Of a stretch of 57,193 bases of DNA, positions 15,038 through 24,050 are shown piece by piece. The stretch's first letter is position 1, and every line of letters starts with the position of its first letter. Source of the DNA: Pseudomonas fragi (lineage in GTDB: Bacteria > Pseudomonadota > Gammaproteobacteria > Pseudomonadales > Pseudomonadaceae); assembly GCF_002269505.1 (NCBI RefSeq), contig NZ_NQKQ01000033.1, positions 1-57,193 on the forward strand. The letters run 5' to 3'. Made by a program: the position numbers and the translations under genes. The notes beneath the pieces are model-generated. The model did not search any database. It saw only the letters and a list, made by a program, of their open reading frames with translations, and was not told the DNA's origin.

Positions 15038-15954
15038 GGTGCCTTGAAACCCTCAACATCACGCAACAATGGAATAGAGGGCTGGGCCCCCGCCCGAGTG
15101 ACCGACAACGCCGCGGCAACCTGCGCAAAGCGGATCGCATCGTCTTCCTCCATACCCGCCGCCAGGGCAGCAGAGAAACCGCCGACAAATGTATCGCCCG
15201 CCGCCGTGGCATCCACCGCCTCGACCTTGGGCGCGGCAAAGTGCATGACTCGGCGGGCGCTGACAAACAACGCCCCCTGCGCACCCAGGGTGACAATCAC
15301 CTTGCCCGCGCCCAGCTCGATCAATCGGCGAGCAGCCCGCCCGGCCGACTCAAGGCAGTCAACTGCCACACCGCTGAGCGCCGACGCTTCGCTCTCATTC
15401 GGGATCAGATAGTCGATGGCGCCATACCAGTGCCCGGGCAGCGGGCCACTGACCGGCGCGGGGTTGAGGATCACCACCTTGCCCAGCTCACGGCCACGCA
15501 CGAGCATGCAACCGACTGTTTCCATCGGCACTTCAAGCTGGCAAACGAACACATCTGCGCCTTGCAAGACGTGATCGAACGCGCGGATATCTTTCGGTTC
15601 AAGGCAGCCATTGGCCCCGGGCACAACCACAATGGTGTTCTGGCTGCGGGCATCCACCGTGATCAGTGCCACGCCGCTGGCACTGCCAGGCACGGTGCGT
15701 ACCGCCTGGCAATCCACCCGGTCAGCCTGCAAGCCGTCGCGCAACTGCACGCCATAGGCGTCGTCGCCGACACAGCCGAGCATTGCCACCCGCGCACCCA
15801 GGCGCGACGCGGCCACCGCCTGGTTCGCTCCTTTGCCACCGTGCACGGTGGCAAAGGACTGGCCGAATACCGTTTCCCCCGGGCGCGGCAATCTTTCGGT
15901 ACGTGTGACCAGATCCATATTCAGACTGCCTGCAACCACAACATTCGCTTGCAT
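15034..15954 (-). CDS. rbsK: Ribokinase
   Basis: 306 residues, PfkB fold. N-terminal VVVAGSLNMDLVTRTERLPRPGE and VHGGKGANQAVAASRLG bind ribose. The C-terminal VDATAAGDTFVGGFSAAL contains the catalytic Asp and anion hole of the second PfkB signature. It makes ribose-5-phosphate for the pentose phosphate pathway. It follows rbsR by ten bases and overlaps rbsD. Confidence 0.95.
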   Translation of the reverse strand: MQANVVVAGSLNMDLVTRTERLPRPGETVFGQSFATVHGGKGANQAVAASRLGARVAMLGCVGDDAYGVQLRDGLQADRVDCQAVRTVPGSASGVALITVDARSQNTIVVVPGANGCLEPKDIRAFDHVLQGADVFVCQLEVPMETVGCMLVRGRELGKVVILNPAPVSGPLPGHWYGAIDYLIPNESEASALSGVAVDCLESAGRAARRLIELGAGKVIVTLGAQGALFVSARRVMHFAAPKVEAVDATAAGDTFVGGFSAALAAGMEEDDAIRFAQVAAALSVTRAGAQPSIPLLRDVEGFKAP

Positions 15955-15964
15955 GTATCGACAC

Positions 15965-16999
15965 TCATCCAGTGATTGTTTGGGGGGATTTCAACGGCAC
16001 TTGCGCATACGCCCTGGTGGACTCGCGCAGCACAATGTCGGGCTTGACGATCCGCTGCTCCACCGCCCGCTCGGGTTCGGCAATACGGCGCAACAACAAC
16101 TGGGCCGCCATCTCGCCCAATTGCAGAATCGACTGCCCGACGGTCGTCAGCGACGGATAGACATAACGGCTCATCTGTACGTCATCAAAGCCAATCACCG
16201 ACAACTGCTGTGGCACACGGATATTGCGCTCGGCTGCCGCTCGCAATACGCCGATGCCCATCATGTCGTTGCAGGCAAAAATGGCCGAGGGCGGGTTGTG
16301 CTGCAGCAGGCTGACCGCCGCGCTGTAGCCACCGACACTGCTGAAGTCGCTTTCGACCATCCAGTGAGCGCTAGGCGTCACACCTGCCTCCTCCAGCGCG
16401 CGCCGATACCCGGCCATACGCAACTGCGCAACCCGGGTGGCGGCGGGCCCGCCAATGCAGGCAATCGCACGATGCCCCAGATCGAGCAAGTGCTGCGTGG
16501 CCAGATAAGCTCCCAGCTCGTGATCGATGCACACCAGGTCGGCCTCAACACCTTCAAGGCTGCGATCGACAATCACCATCGGCGTGCGCACCCCGACCAG
16601 GCCGCTGGCCAGCCCAAGGTCGCCCGCGGATGAAGCGACCACCAGCCCGTCCACGCGCTTTTCAAGCAGTACCCGCAGGTAATTGCGCTGCTTGACCGGG
16701 TCATCATCACAGTTGCACAGGATCACGCAGTAGTTGTTACGCTCACAGTAATCCTCGATACCGCGCGCCAGCTCGGCAAAGTACGGGTTCAGGCTATTGG
16801 CCACCAACAGGCCGATAGTCGCCGTGGTCTTGGCCTTGAGCGAACGTGCTACAGCGCTGGGTACATACTCCAGGTGCGCAATGGCTTGCTCAACCTTCAA
16901 GCGCACGGGCTCACTGACCGGGCGAGTTTTATTCAGAACATGAGAAACTGTCGTGTACGAAATGCCCGCCATTGCCGCGACATCTTTAATCGTTGCCAT
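15965..16999 (-). CDS. rbsR: LacI-family ribose operon repressor
   Basis: 344 residues. The N-terminal HTH and hinge (MATIKDVAAMAGISYTTVSHVL...SAVARSLKAK) precede a periplasmic-binding-protein-like sensor domain with NPYFAELARGIED and IFACNDMMGIGVLRAA. It lies between transport and kinase genes in the same direction, so it is auto-regulated. The perfect palindrome GCAAACGTTTGC upstream of rbsB is the expected operator. Ribose binding should release it. Confidence 0.92.
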   Translation of the reverse strand: MATIKDVAAMAGISYTTVSHVLNKTRPVSEPVRLKVEQAIAHLEYVPSAVARSLKAKTTATIGLLVANSLNPYFAELARGIEDYCERNNYCVILCNCDDDPVKQRNYLRVLLEKRVDGLVVASSAGDLGLASGLVGVRTPMVIVDRSLEGVEADLVCIDHELGAYLATQHLLDLGHRAIACIGGPAATRVAQLRMAGYRRALEEAGVTPSAHWMVESDFSSVGGYSAAVSLLQHNPPSAIFACNDMMGIGVLRAAAERNIRVPQQLSVIGFDDVQMSRYVYPSLTTVGQSILQLGEMAAQLLLRRIAEPERAVEQRIVKPDIVLRESTRAYAQVPLKSPQTITG

Positions 17000-17002
17000 T
17001 GC

Positions 17003-17980
17003 TCAATTCCGTCGCTGTGCACGTTGACTGCGGTAAGTATCCAATACCACTGCTATCACAATGACAGCACCGGTAATAATACGCTTGGTCGGCTCCGTCG
17101 CGCCGATTTGAGCCAGCCCCGCGGCCAACACTGAAATAATCAGCACACCAAAAAACGTGCTGATAACCGAGCCGCGCCCACCCATCAAGCTGGTACCACC
17201 AATCACTACGGCGGCAATAACCTGCAGTTCAAGACCAGATCCGGCATTGGGATCTGCCGCCTCAAGGCGCGATATCTGGAACAGCGCCGCCACACCGGCT
17301 AACAAGCCCATGAGGCTAAAGACCAAAATCTTGTAGGGCTTTGGATTAATGCCAGCCAGGCGGACCGCTTCTTCGTTGGTACCAATGCCGATCAGATAAC
17401 GCCCGAACACCGTGCGCGTCAGCACCGCCTGGGCGATGACAATAATCAGTAAGGCGATAATGAACGCGGGCGAAATACCGAAGGCCACCGGATTGGAAAG
17501 CCAGGCGAAGGCGTCGCCGATATAGGCCGTACGCGAGCCTGTCAGCTGGTAGGCCGCCCCCCGGGCCATTTCCAGCACCCCTAGCGAGACAATAAAAGAC
17601 GGGATTTTCCAGGCCACCGTAATGGAGCCCGTAATCGTACCCGCGAGGGCTGCACAACACATGCCCAGCAGCGCGGCAGGCATCACACCCCAGCCCCAGC
17701 CCAGAATCGCAACGCTCACCGCCGACGCCGCCAGGGCCAACACCGAGCCCACCGACAGATCGATACCGCCGATGATCAACACAAAAGTCATGCCGACCGA
17801 CAACACCATCAAGTCGGGGATCTGGTTGGCCAGCGTGCTGAGGGTGTCATAAGAGAAAAAATGGTCACTGATGCTGGAAAACAGGATGATCATGGCCAGC
17901 AAGGCGCCTGCCAACCCGAGGTAGGGGCCCATTGCGTAATAGTTATGTGCACTTTTTTGCGGCACGCGGGTAGCGTTCAT
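17003..17980 (-). CDS. rbsC: Ribose ABC transporter permease
   Basis: 325 residues with about nine or ten hydrophobic segments. It has the BPD_transp_2 signature: LMVLSVGMTFVLIIGGIDLSVGS, then a cytoplasmic loop GRYLIGIGTNEEAVRLAGI that contacts the ATPase, then the IGGTSLMGGRGS motif. It forms the inner-membrane channel with RbsA and RbsB. It overlaps rbsA by four bases and is followed by rbsR after two bases. Confidence 0.95.
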   Translation of the reverse strand: MNATRVPQKSAHNYYAMGPYLGLAGALLAMIILFSSISDHFFSYDTLSTLANQIPDLMVLSVGMTFVLIIGGIDLSVGSVLALAASAVSVAILGWGWGVMPAALLGMCCAALAGTITGSITVAWKIPSFIVSLGVLEMARGAAYQLTGSRTAYIGDAFAWLSNPVAFGISPAFIIALLIIVIAQAVLTRTVFGRYLIGIGTNEEAVRLAGINPKPYKILVFSLMGLLAGVAALFQISRLEAADPNAGSGLELQVIAAVVIGGTSLMGGRGSVISTFFGVLIISVLAAGLAQIGATEPTKRIITGAVIVIAVVLDTYRSQRAQRRN

Positions 17981-19533
17981 GAGGCTTCCTTTGGCGTGGC
18001 TTCAGCGAGCAACGCATCTCGTTTTTGATAACCGGCAAAAGCCGCCGCCAGCAACTGTTCCTGGCTCCAGTTGTCACGCTCAAACGTATCGATCAGGCGG
18101 CCAGCAGACAGCACGCCGATGCGGTCACAAATCAACATAAGCTCGCGAAGGTCGCTCGATACAACCACCAGCGCCTTGCCCTTGCGTGTCAACTCGCCCA
18201 GCAACCGGTAAATATCGAACTTGGCGCCAATATCGATACCACGCGTGGGCTCATCGAACAGCAAGACCGAACAGTCGCGCTCCAACCAGCGGCCAATGAC
18301 GACCTTCTGCTGGTTGCCACCGGACAGTTGCGACACCACTTGTTCCGGGCCGCTGCTGCGGATGCCCATGGCGTCTATCTGCCGCCGGGCCAGTGCGGCC
18401 TCCTGCGTAGCGTTGACCAGGCCACTGCTGGAGATGCGATCCATGTTGCCCAGACCGATGTTGACGCTGATCGACTGGGTCAGCAGCAAGCCTTCGCCCT
18501 TGCGGTCCTCGGTAATCAGCGCGATGCCCTGCCGCACGGCATCTGCAGGGGAACGAACAGTCACCACCTGCACGGGAGCGCCCACTGCAACCGTGCCGCT
18601 GTCGGCCACGTCGGCACCGTAGATCAACCGCAACAGCTCGGTGCGCCCAGCCCCGATCAGCCCGGAAATACCGAAAATTTCGCCTTTTCTGACTTTAAAC
18701 GATACATCCCGCACCTTGTCCGAGCGGCTGATACCACAGACTTCAAGCGCTGTTTCACCCAAGGTTCGCACGCCCAAATCCAGTTGATCCCCCAGCTCGC
18801 GACCCACCATCAAGTTGACCAACTGTTCGCTGCTGTAATTGGCAATGGGTTCGACGCATACCAGACAACCATCGCGCAATACGGCAATCCGCTGCGCCAC
18901 ACGCGCCAGCTCTTCAAGTCGGTGGGAGATATACACAATGGCCACGCCACGAGCCTGCAACCGTTCGATTTGCACAAAGAGCATTTCAACTTCACGGGCG
19001 GTGAGCATGGCCGTGGGCTCATCGAGGATCAGCACATGGCAATCGCCAATCAGGTTGCGCGCAATCTCGACCATCTGCTGATGGCCAATCCCCAACTCCC
19101 CGACCAGGGTGTCAGGGTCAATCGCCTCCAGACCCACCTGGCTCATGGCCTCAATGGCCGCCTTGCGCAACTGCTTGCGGCTGATCCAGCCCATGCGCCC
19201 GGGCAACTTGTCCAGAAACAGGTTTTCCGCCACCGTCAGCGTGGGCAGCAGGTTCAGTTCCTGCATGACCATGCGCACACCCAACTGCTCGGCCTGTGCA
19301 CGACTGCCCGGGGCATAGGCCTGGCCATTGAATTGCATGTGCCCCAGAGTCGGCAGCTCCAGGCCACCGATAATCTTCGACAGCGTGCTTTTACCGGCGC
19401 CGTTTTCACCGGTCAGGGCCAGCACTTCGCCGCGTTGCAGCGACAGTTCGATACCGGCCAGGACCGGCTGCTGCGTGTAGGTTTTACCAATCCCGCTGAC
19501 CGTGAGGACCACGCTGGCATCAGGAGCAGACAT
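17977..19533 (-). CDS. rbsA: Ribose ABC transporter ATP-binding protein
   Basis: 518 residues starting MSAPDASVVLTV at ATG 19533, behind CCGGAGAA. A longer upstream frame is poor sequence and lacks a ribosome site. It has two fused ABC cassettes. The first has Walker A GENGAGKS (about 38-45) and Walker B HVLILDEPTA. The second has a degenerate Walker A (GLIGAGRTE) and LSGGNQQKVVIGRWL with VLLFDEPTRGID. This asymmetry is normal for sugar importers of the CUT2 class. Confidence 0.95.
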   Translation of the reverse strand: MSAPDASVVLTVSGIGKTYTQQPVLAGIELSLQRGEVLALTGENGAGKSTLSKIIGGLELPTLGHMQFNGQAYAPGSRAQAEQLGVRMVMQELNLLPTLTVAENLFLDKLPGRMGWISRKQLRKAAIEAMSQVGLEAIDPDTLVGELGIGHQQMVEIARNLIGDCHVLILDEPTAMLTAREVEMLFVQIERLQARGVAIVYISHRLEELARVAQRIAVLRDGCLVCVEPIANYSSEQLVNLMVGRELGDQLDLGVRTLGETALEVCGISRSDKVRDVSFKVRKGEIFGISGLIGAGRTELLRLIYGADVADSGTVAVGAPVQVVTVRSPADAVRQGIALITEDRKGEGLLLTQSISVNIGLGNMDRISSSGLVNATQEAALARRQIDAMGIRSSGPEQVVSQLSGGNQQKVVIGRWLERDCSVLLFDEPTRGIDIGAKFDIYRLLGELTRKGKALVVVSSDLRELMLICDRIGVLSAGRLIDTFERDNWSQEQLLAAAFAGYQKRDALLAEATPKEAS

Positions 19534-19588
19534 GAGAGTTCTCCGGGCACCTGCCCGACCGGGCAAGTGCCTGTGACAGCGAGTGGGA

Positions 19589-20542
19589 TTACTTGTTGAT
19601 GACCAGCTCGACAGGGGTGTCGATGACACCGTCCTTGAGGTTTTCAACCGGCTCTTTTCTGACCAGTTTGAGCGCCGTTTCGATGCCATAAACCGCCTGC
19701 TTGGCGGCAGCCTGATCGGCGGTCGCCAGCACGCGGCCATCCTTGAGCATGGGCTTTATCGCATCGATGTTGTCATAGCCGACCACTTGCACCTTGCCGA
19801 CCTTGCCTGCGGCACGAATAGCCGAGACTGCGCCCAGTGCCATGCTGTCATTGCCCGCCAGGATGGCCTTCAGGTTCGGATACTCGCTGAGCATGCCTGC
19901 CGCGACTTTGTTGCCACCGTCGATTTCCCAGTTGCCCGACTGCACCGGCACAATTTTCATCCCGGCGGCGCTCATCGCATCCTTGAAACCAGCCGTGCGC
20001 ATTTGCGCATTGGTGGTGGTCGATACGCCCTCGATGATCCCGACCTCATCGCCGGCCTGCAGCCTGGTGGCCAGATACTCGCCAACCTCACGCGCACCCT
20101 GCCTGTTGTTAGGCCCTACAAACGGCACGTCGAGCCCTTTGCCTTTCAGCACCTGGGGGTCGAGCTGGTTGTCGATATTGACCACCACAATACCGCGATC
20201 ACTGGCCTTTTTGATCGCTGACACCAGCGCCTTGGAGTCCGCAGGTGCAATCAGCAGCGCATCGACCTTGGCAATGATCATCTGATTGATAATGTCGATC
20301 TGACCTGCCGTATCAGTTTCATTTTTGATCCCGTTGGAAATCAGGTCGAAACTGGCCGAATTGGCCTTTTGATAGTCTTCGCCACCCTTTTGCATGGTGA
20401 CAAAGAACTCGTTTGCCAACGATTTCATCACCAGCCCGACTTTGGGTTTTTGTGCCGTATCGGCATGCGCGACAGGGAGGGTAAGGGATGCCGCAGCCAG
20501 CATGGCGACAGCAAGGAGGCGTCCAGCAAATGGCAGCTTCAT
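19589..20542 (-). CDS. rbsB: Ribose periplasmic binding protein
   Basis: 317 residues starting MKLPFAGRLLAVAMLAAASL, a signal peptide cleaved after about VAHA-D. The mature Peripla_BP_4 domain begins KPKVGLVMKSLANEFFVTMQKG and includes LISNGIKNETD, GVSTTTNAQMRTAGF and AGNDSMALGA, all typical of ribose-binding proteins. It is the first gene of the seven-gene leftward operon. The frame extends upstream to 20593, but the signal peptide fixes the start. Confidence 0.94.
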   Translation of the reverse strand: MKLPFAGRLLAVAMLAAASLTLPVAHADTAQKPKVGLVMKSLANEFFVTMQKGGEDYQKANSASFDLISNGIKNETDTAGQIDIINQMIIAKVDALLIAPADSKALVSAIKKASDRGIVVVNIDNQLDPQVLKGKGLDVPFVGPNNRQGAREVGEYLATRLQAGDEVGIIEGVSTTTNAQMRTAGFKDAMSAAGMKIVPVQSGNWEIDGGNKVAAGMLSEYPNLKAILAGNDSMALGAVSAIRAAGKVGKVQVVGYDNIDAIKPMLKDGRVLATADQAAAKQAVYGIETALKLVRKEPVENLKDGVIDTPVELVINK

Positions 20543-20983
20543 GGGGGTAACTCCGATCTTATGATTATTGTGAGTAACGTCCAGCTCGCACACGCTTGAA
20601 CACCAAAAGCTGTATGACTGGCATCAAACTATGTGTGAGTGCCTGGAAATACACCCTCAAAAAAGCGGCGCAAACGTTTGCTAGGCCCTAACTATGGAAA
20701 GCCATCCGTTATTTGTCAACGTGAAAAAAGACCCGCAGGAAAACAGTCTGGCATTCGACTCTCCGAACAAAAAAACCACTTTCGTTCGGAAAACCGTCCG
20801 ACGTGTTTTCCAGAGCGCCAGTCACTGAAATAAATGCTAATAAATCAATACGTTATGTATGCCTCTTGGCTCTTCTCTTACTGGCACAAATAGTGCTTTT
20901 CTATCTCGACGCATGACCAATAAATGGCACATGCCGTGCAGAGTGTGCATCCATCGGCACACTCACTAATAAGAGAAAAAACA
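20543..20983. other. Divergent promoter region rbsB / asparaginase
   Basis: These 441 bases between divergent genes hold the rbs operator palindrome (20670-20681) and AT-rich stretches around 20820-20980 likely to contain the asparaginase promoter. No further gene is convincing. A 64-codon frame at 20639-20833 runs through the operator and lacks a ribosome site. Confidence 0.5.
20670..20681. promoter_or_regulatory. RbsR (LacI-type) operator
   Basis: GCAAACGTTTGC is a perfect 12-bp palindrome with the central CG typical of LacI/PurR/RbsR operators, 128 bases upstream of the rbsB start in the rbs promoter region. The resident rbsR gene makes RbsR the natural ligand. Confidence 0.8.
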
Positions 20984-22063
20984 ATGAAAAGTGCTGTATT
21001 GAAAAGCTTTGTTCCGGGTGCACTGGCCCTTCTGCTGGCACTGCCAGCAGCTCATGCGCAAGAGGCTGTCAGCAAGCCCAACGTGATCATTCTGGCCACT
21101 GGCGGGACTATCGCCGGTGCAGGCGCCAGCGCTGCCAACAGCGCCACTTACACTGCCGCCAAAGTCGGTATCGACAAACTGATCGCCGGCGTCCCCGAGT
21201 TGAGCCAACTGGCCAACGTGCGCGGCGAGCAAGTGATGCAAATCGCATCCGAGAGCATCACCAACGAAAACCTGCTGCAGCTGGGCCGCCGGGTAGCCGA
21301 GCTGGCTGACAGCAAGGATGTCGACGGTATTGTAATCACCCACGGCACCGACACCCTGGAAGAAACCGCCTACTTCCTGAATCTGGTCGAAAAAACCGAC
21401 AAGCCCATTGTGGTAGTCGGCTCCATGCGCCCGGGCACCGCCATGTCGGCTGATGGCATGCTGAACCTGTACAACGCCGTTGCCGTTGCCGGCAGCAAAG
21501 AGGCACGCGGCAAAGGCGTGCTGGTCACCATGAACGACGAAATCCAGTCCGGCCGTGATGTCAGCAAAATGATCAACATCAAGACCGAAGCCTTCAAAAG
21601 CCCATGGGGCCCGCTGGGCATGGTCGTTGAAGGCAAGTCCTACTGGTTCCGCTTGCCAGCCAAGCGCCACACCATGGATTCCGAGTTCGACATCAAGAAC
21701 ATCAAAAGCCTGCCAAACGTAGGCATCGCCTACTCCTACGGCAATGTGGACGACACCGCCTACAAGGCACTGGCACAGTCCGGCGCCAAAGCCATCATCC
21801 ACGCAGGCACCGGCAACGGTTCAGTGTCCTCCAGCGTAGTGCCTACCCTGCAGGCACTGCGTAAGGATGGCGTACAAATCATTCGTTCTTCCCACGTAAA
21901 TAGCGGCGGCTTCGTACTGCGTAACGCAGAACAGCCTGACGACAAAAACGACTGGGTTGTTGCCCATGACCTGAACCCGCAAAAAGCACGCATCCTGGCA
22001 ATGGTCGCTCTGACCAAGACCCAGGACAGCAAAGAACTGCAACGCATCTTCTGGGAATACTGA
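20984..22063 (+). CDS. ansB: Periplasmic glutaminase-asparaginase (type II)
   Basis: 359 residues. ATG 20984 starts a clear signal peptide (MKSAVLKSFVPGALALLLAL...AHAQ) cleaved near residue 25. Catalytic motifs are intact: IILATGGTIAGAG (first Thr nucleophile) and DGIVITHGTDTLEETAYFL (second Thr with Asp and Lys partners). Then VVGSMRPGTAMSADG. It deamidates Gln and Asn in the periplasm for use as carbon and nitrogen. A terminator follows at 22098-22130, so it is probably monocistronic. The symbol is by family, and pseudomonads also use other names. Confidence 0.93.
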   Translation: MKSAVLKSFVPGALALLLALPAAHAQEAVSKPNVIILATGGTIAGAGASAANSATYTAAKVGIDKLIAGVPELSQLANVRGEQVMQIASESITNENLLQLGRRVAELADSKDVDGIVITHGTDTLEETAYFLNLVEKTDKPIVVVGSMRPGTAMSADGMLNLYNAVAVAGSKEARGKGVLVTMNDEIQSGRDVSKMINIKTEAFKSPWGPLGMVVEGKSYWFRLPAKRHTMDSEFDIKNIKSLPNVGIAYSYGNVDDTAYKALAQSGAKAIIHAGTGNGSVSSSVVPTLQALRKDGVQIIRSSHVNSGGFVLRNAEQPDDKNDWVVAHDLNPQKARILAMVALTKTQDSKELQRIFWEY

Positions 22064-22097
22064 GTGCTTGCTTGACGCCTTGATGCGCTGAACAAGC

Positions 22098-22130
22098 AAG
22101 GCCGCCTCCCCTGTGGGAGGCGGCCTTTTT
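22098..22130 (+). terminator. Rho-independent terminator of the asparaginase gene
   Basis: AAGGCCGCCTCCC and GGGAGGCGGCCTT pair perfectly over 13 bases with a four-base CTGT loop, followed by TTT, 35 bases after the asparaginase stop. Confidence 0.9.
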
Positions 22131-22201
22131 ATTGGCTGGACAAAAGCTGAGGCACAACCGCAGTTGCACCAAACAGTTGCCAAATGTGGCGCAGTTAAAT
22201 A

Positions 22202-22217
22202 CTGTATGCGCATACAG
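22202..22217. promoter_or_regulatory. LexA (SOS) box
   Basis: CTGTATGCGCATACAG is a perfect 16-bp palindrome fitting the LexA consensus CTG-N10-CAG. It lies 19 bases before the DUF1654 gene, where bound LexA would block transcription of that gene and endonuclease I. Confidence 0.88.
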
Positions 22218-22235
22218 CACACCAAGGATCGCATC

Positions 22236-22487
22236 ATGGCTAAAAAAGCGGCGAAAGAGCCGACCCCACCGAGCCCCTACGAAATTTTCGGCACGCGTAT
22301 ACAAAAAATCATCAGTTCGCCCAAAGCGCAAAAAGACAAAATGGCAGTACTTGAGCGACTCGAAGGCGATAACCCGGAGTTCTGGGAACGCCTGCTCGAA
22401 GAAATCTCCGAAAACGATAACGTTACCGTCGCCCATCGTGATGATGGCGGCGTAAATGTTTTCTGGACCGTGCTTGAGGAAGACTGA
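22236..22487 (+). CDS. DUF1654 family protein, SOS-controlled
   Basis: 83 residues starting MAKKAAKEPTPPSPYEIFGTRIQKIIS at ATG 22236. The central SSPKAQKDKMAVLERLEGDNPEFWERLLEEI and the C-terminal VTVAHRDDGGVNVFW match the short DUF1654 proteins of pseudomonads. It is soluble, with no membrane or signal segment. It sits directly behind a perfect LexA box and four bases before the endonuclease gene, so it is probably part of the DNA-damage response. Molecular function unknown. Confidence 0.85.
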   Translation: MAKKAAKEPTPPSPYEIFGTRIQKIISSPKAQKDKMAVLERLEGDNPEFWERLLEEISENDNVTVAHRDDGGVNVFWTVLEED

Positions 22488-22491
22488 GTCA

Positions 22492-23181
22492 ATGAGGGTT
22501 TGTTTACTGCTACTGCTCGGTCTTTTCACCGTTTCAAGTGCACAGGCCGCGGCCCCTGAAACCTTCAGCGAAGCCAAGAAGGTTGCCTGGAAGCTCTACG
22601 CGCCGCAGTCCACCGAGTTCTACTGCGGTTGCAAATACACTGGCAACCGTGTCGACCTGAAAGCCTGCGGTTACATCCCGCGTAAAAATGCCAACCGTGC
22701 CGCGCGTATCGAGTGGGAGCATATCGTTCCCGCCTGGCAGATCGGTCACCAGCGCCAATGCTGGCAAAGTGGCGGGCGAAAGAACTGCACACGTAACGAC
22801 CCGGTGTACATGGTCGCGGAAGCCGACCTGCACAACCTGGTGCCCAGCATCGGTGAAGTCAATGGAGACCGCAGCAACTTCAGTTTCGGCTGGTTGCCCG
22901 AGCAAAAGGGCCAATATGGCTCGTGCCTGACACAGGTCGATTTCAAGTCCAAAAAGGTCATGCCCCGCCCCTCCATTCGCGGGATGATCGCGCGCACCTA
23001 CTTTTACATGAGCAAGCAATACAACTTGCGCCTGTCAAAACAGGATCGCCAACTTTACGAAGCCTGGAATAAAACCTACCCGGCACAAGCCTGGGAACGT
23101 CAGCGCAACCAGGCGGTTGCCTGCGTGATGGGCCGTGGCAACGAGTTCGTTGGCCCGGTCAACCTCAAAGCCTGCGGTTGA
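22492..23181 (+). CDS. endA: Endonuclease I, periplasmic
   Basis: 229 residues with a short signal peptide (MRVCLLLLLGLFTVSSAQAA). The beta-beta-alpha-metal nuclease centre is visible as ARIEWEHIVPAW (general-base His) and later ADLHNLVPSIGEVNGDRSN (metal-binding Asn/His). Many cysteines (YCGCKY, KACG, QCWQ, NCTR) imply disulphides, as in EndA, which must be oxidised to be active. It degrades DNA outside the cytoplasm. It is co-transcribed with DUF1654 from the LexA-box promoter, so it should be SOS-induced. Confidence 0.92.
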   Translation: MRVCLLLLLGLFTVSSAQAAAPETFSEAKKVAWKLYAPQSTEFYCGCKYTGNRVDLKACGYIPRKNANRAARIEWEHIVPAWQIGHQRQCWQSGGRKNCTRNDPVYMVAEADLHNLVPSIGEVNGDRSNFSFGWLPEQKGQYGSCLTQVDFKSKKVMPRPSIRGMIARTYFYMSKQYNLRLSKQDRQLYEAWNKTYPAQAWERQRNQAVACVMGRGNEFVGPVNLKACG

Positions 23182-23336
23182 CAACTACCCTGCCTGCGCC
23201 TGCCTTGAGCCCTGCACACAGTGGCGGCTCAAGGTGTTTCCCGATCCTGTCCGGGGATACCTTCAGTCCATCATCAAGGGCTTGTTTCGAAGGGTAAATA
23301 TTGCCGAACCGACAATGCTGAGCTATTACTTTTGGC

Positions 23337-24050
23337 ATGATCAAACAGGTTCGATTCAATAAAAAACAACGGGTGGTCGACGAACTCGTCCACCGCATCG
23401 AAAGCGGACTTCTGGCAGATGGCCACCTACTGCCGGGAGAAGACCAATTAGCCCAGGAACTGCGTGTCAGCCAAAGCACGTTGCGTGCAGCCCTGGCCGA
23501 ACTGGAAAGGCGAAAATATATTGCCAAGCGCAGTGAGGGTGGCGCCATCGTTACTTATGACGGTATTACCCTTGACCAGAAAAACGGCTGGACACAGGCC
23601 CTGGCCAGCACCGGTGCGCGTATTCACACTGAACTGCTGAGACTGCAGTGCATAGAACGCCCGGACTTGCTCCATCAGTTCGGCTTGAGCCAGTTCGTAA
23701 TTCTGGAGCGTCGCCGTCGCCGCGATGATGGCACTGCGATTTCCCTGGAGCGCTCACTCATGCCCGCAACAGGTGGCCTCGAAGGTCTGCCCCGTGTCGG
23801 ACTGATTGACGACTCACTCACCATCACGCTGGCGGCCTACGGCTTTGTCGGCGATCGCGGCGACCAGTGGATTGGCGCCGAGCCACTCAACGAACAAGAC
23901 GCACTGTTGCTCGGCCGCCCTGCCGGGACAGTTTTTCTCAAGGCGCTACGCACCACCTATGACCGCCACGGACGCTTTATGGAAATGGTTGAAAGCTGGC
24001 TGGACCCTGTGCACTTTCGTATGTACCACGCGTTTGGCACACCGACATGA
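23337..24050 (+). CDS. GntR/HutC-family regulator
   Basis: 237 residues. Winged helix at 1-70 (VVDELVHRIESGLLADGHLLPGEDQLAQELRVSQSTLRAALAELERR), then a UTRA effector-binding domain at about 85-235. It corresponds in position to E. coli yegW beside the yegTUV-like genes. There is no ribosome site before ATG. TTGCCG (23301-23306) and TATTAC (23324-23329) at 17-base spacing would start the mRNA at or next to the ATG, so it may be leaderless. It overlaps the hydrolase start by four bases, indicating one operon. Confidence 0.88.
   Translation: MIKQVRFNKKQRVVDELVHRIESGLLADGHLLPGEDQLAQELRVSQSTLRAALAELERRKYIAKRSEGGAIVTYDGITLDQKNGWTQALASTGARIHTELLRLQCIERPDLLHQFGLSQFVILERRRRRDDGTAISLERSLMPATGGLEGLPRVGLIDDSLTITLAAYGFVGDRGDQWIGAEPLNEQDALLLGRPAGTVFLKALRTTYDRHGRFMEMVESWLDPVHFRMYHAFGTPT

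Noticed and set aside
18025..19599. 524-codon open frame on the plus strand
   Set aside because: Antisense shadow of rbsA, which has both ABC cassettes intact.
20639..20833. 64-codon plus-strand frame upstream of asparaginase
   Set aside because: Runs through the rbs operator, lacks a ribosome site and has unnatural composition.
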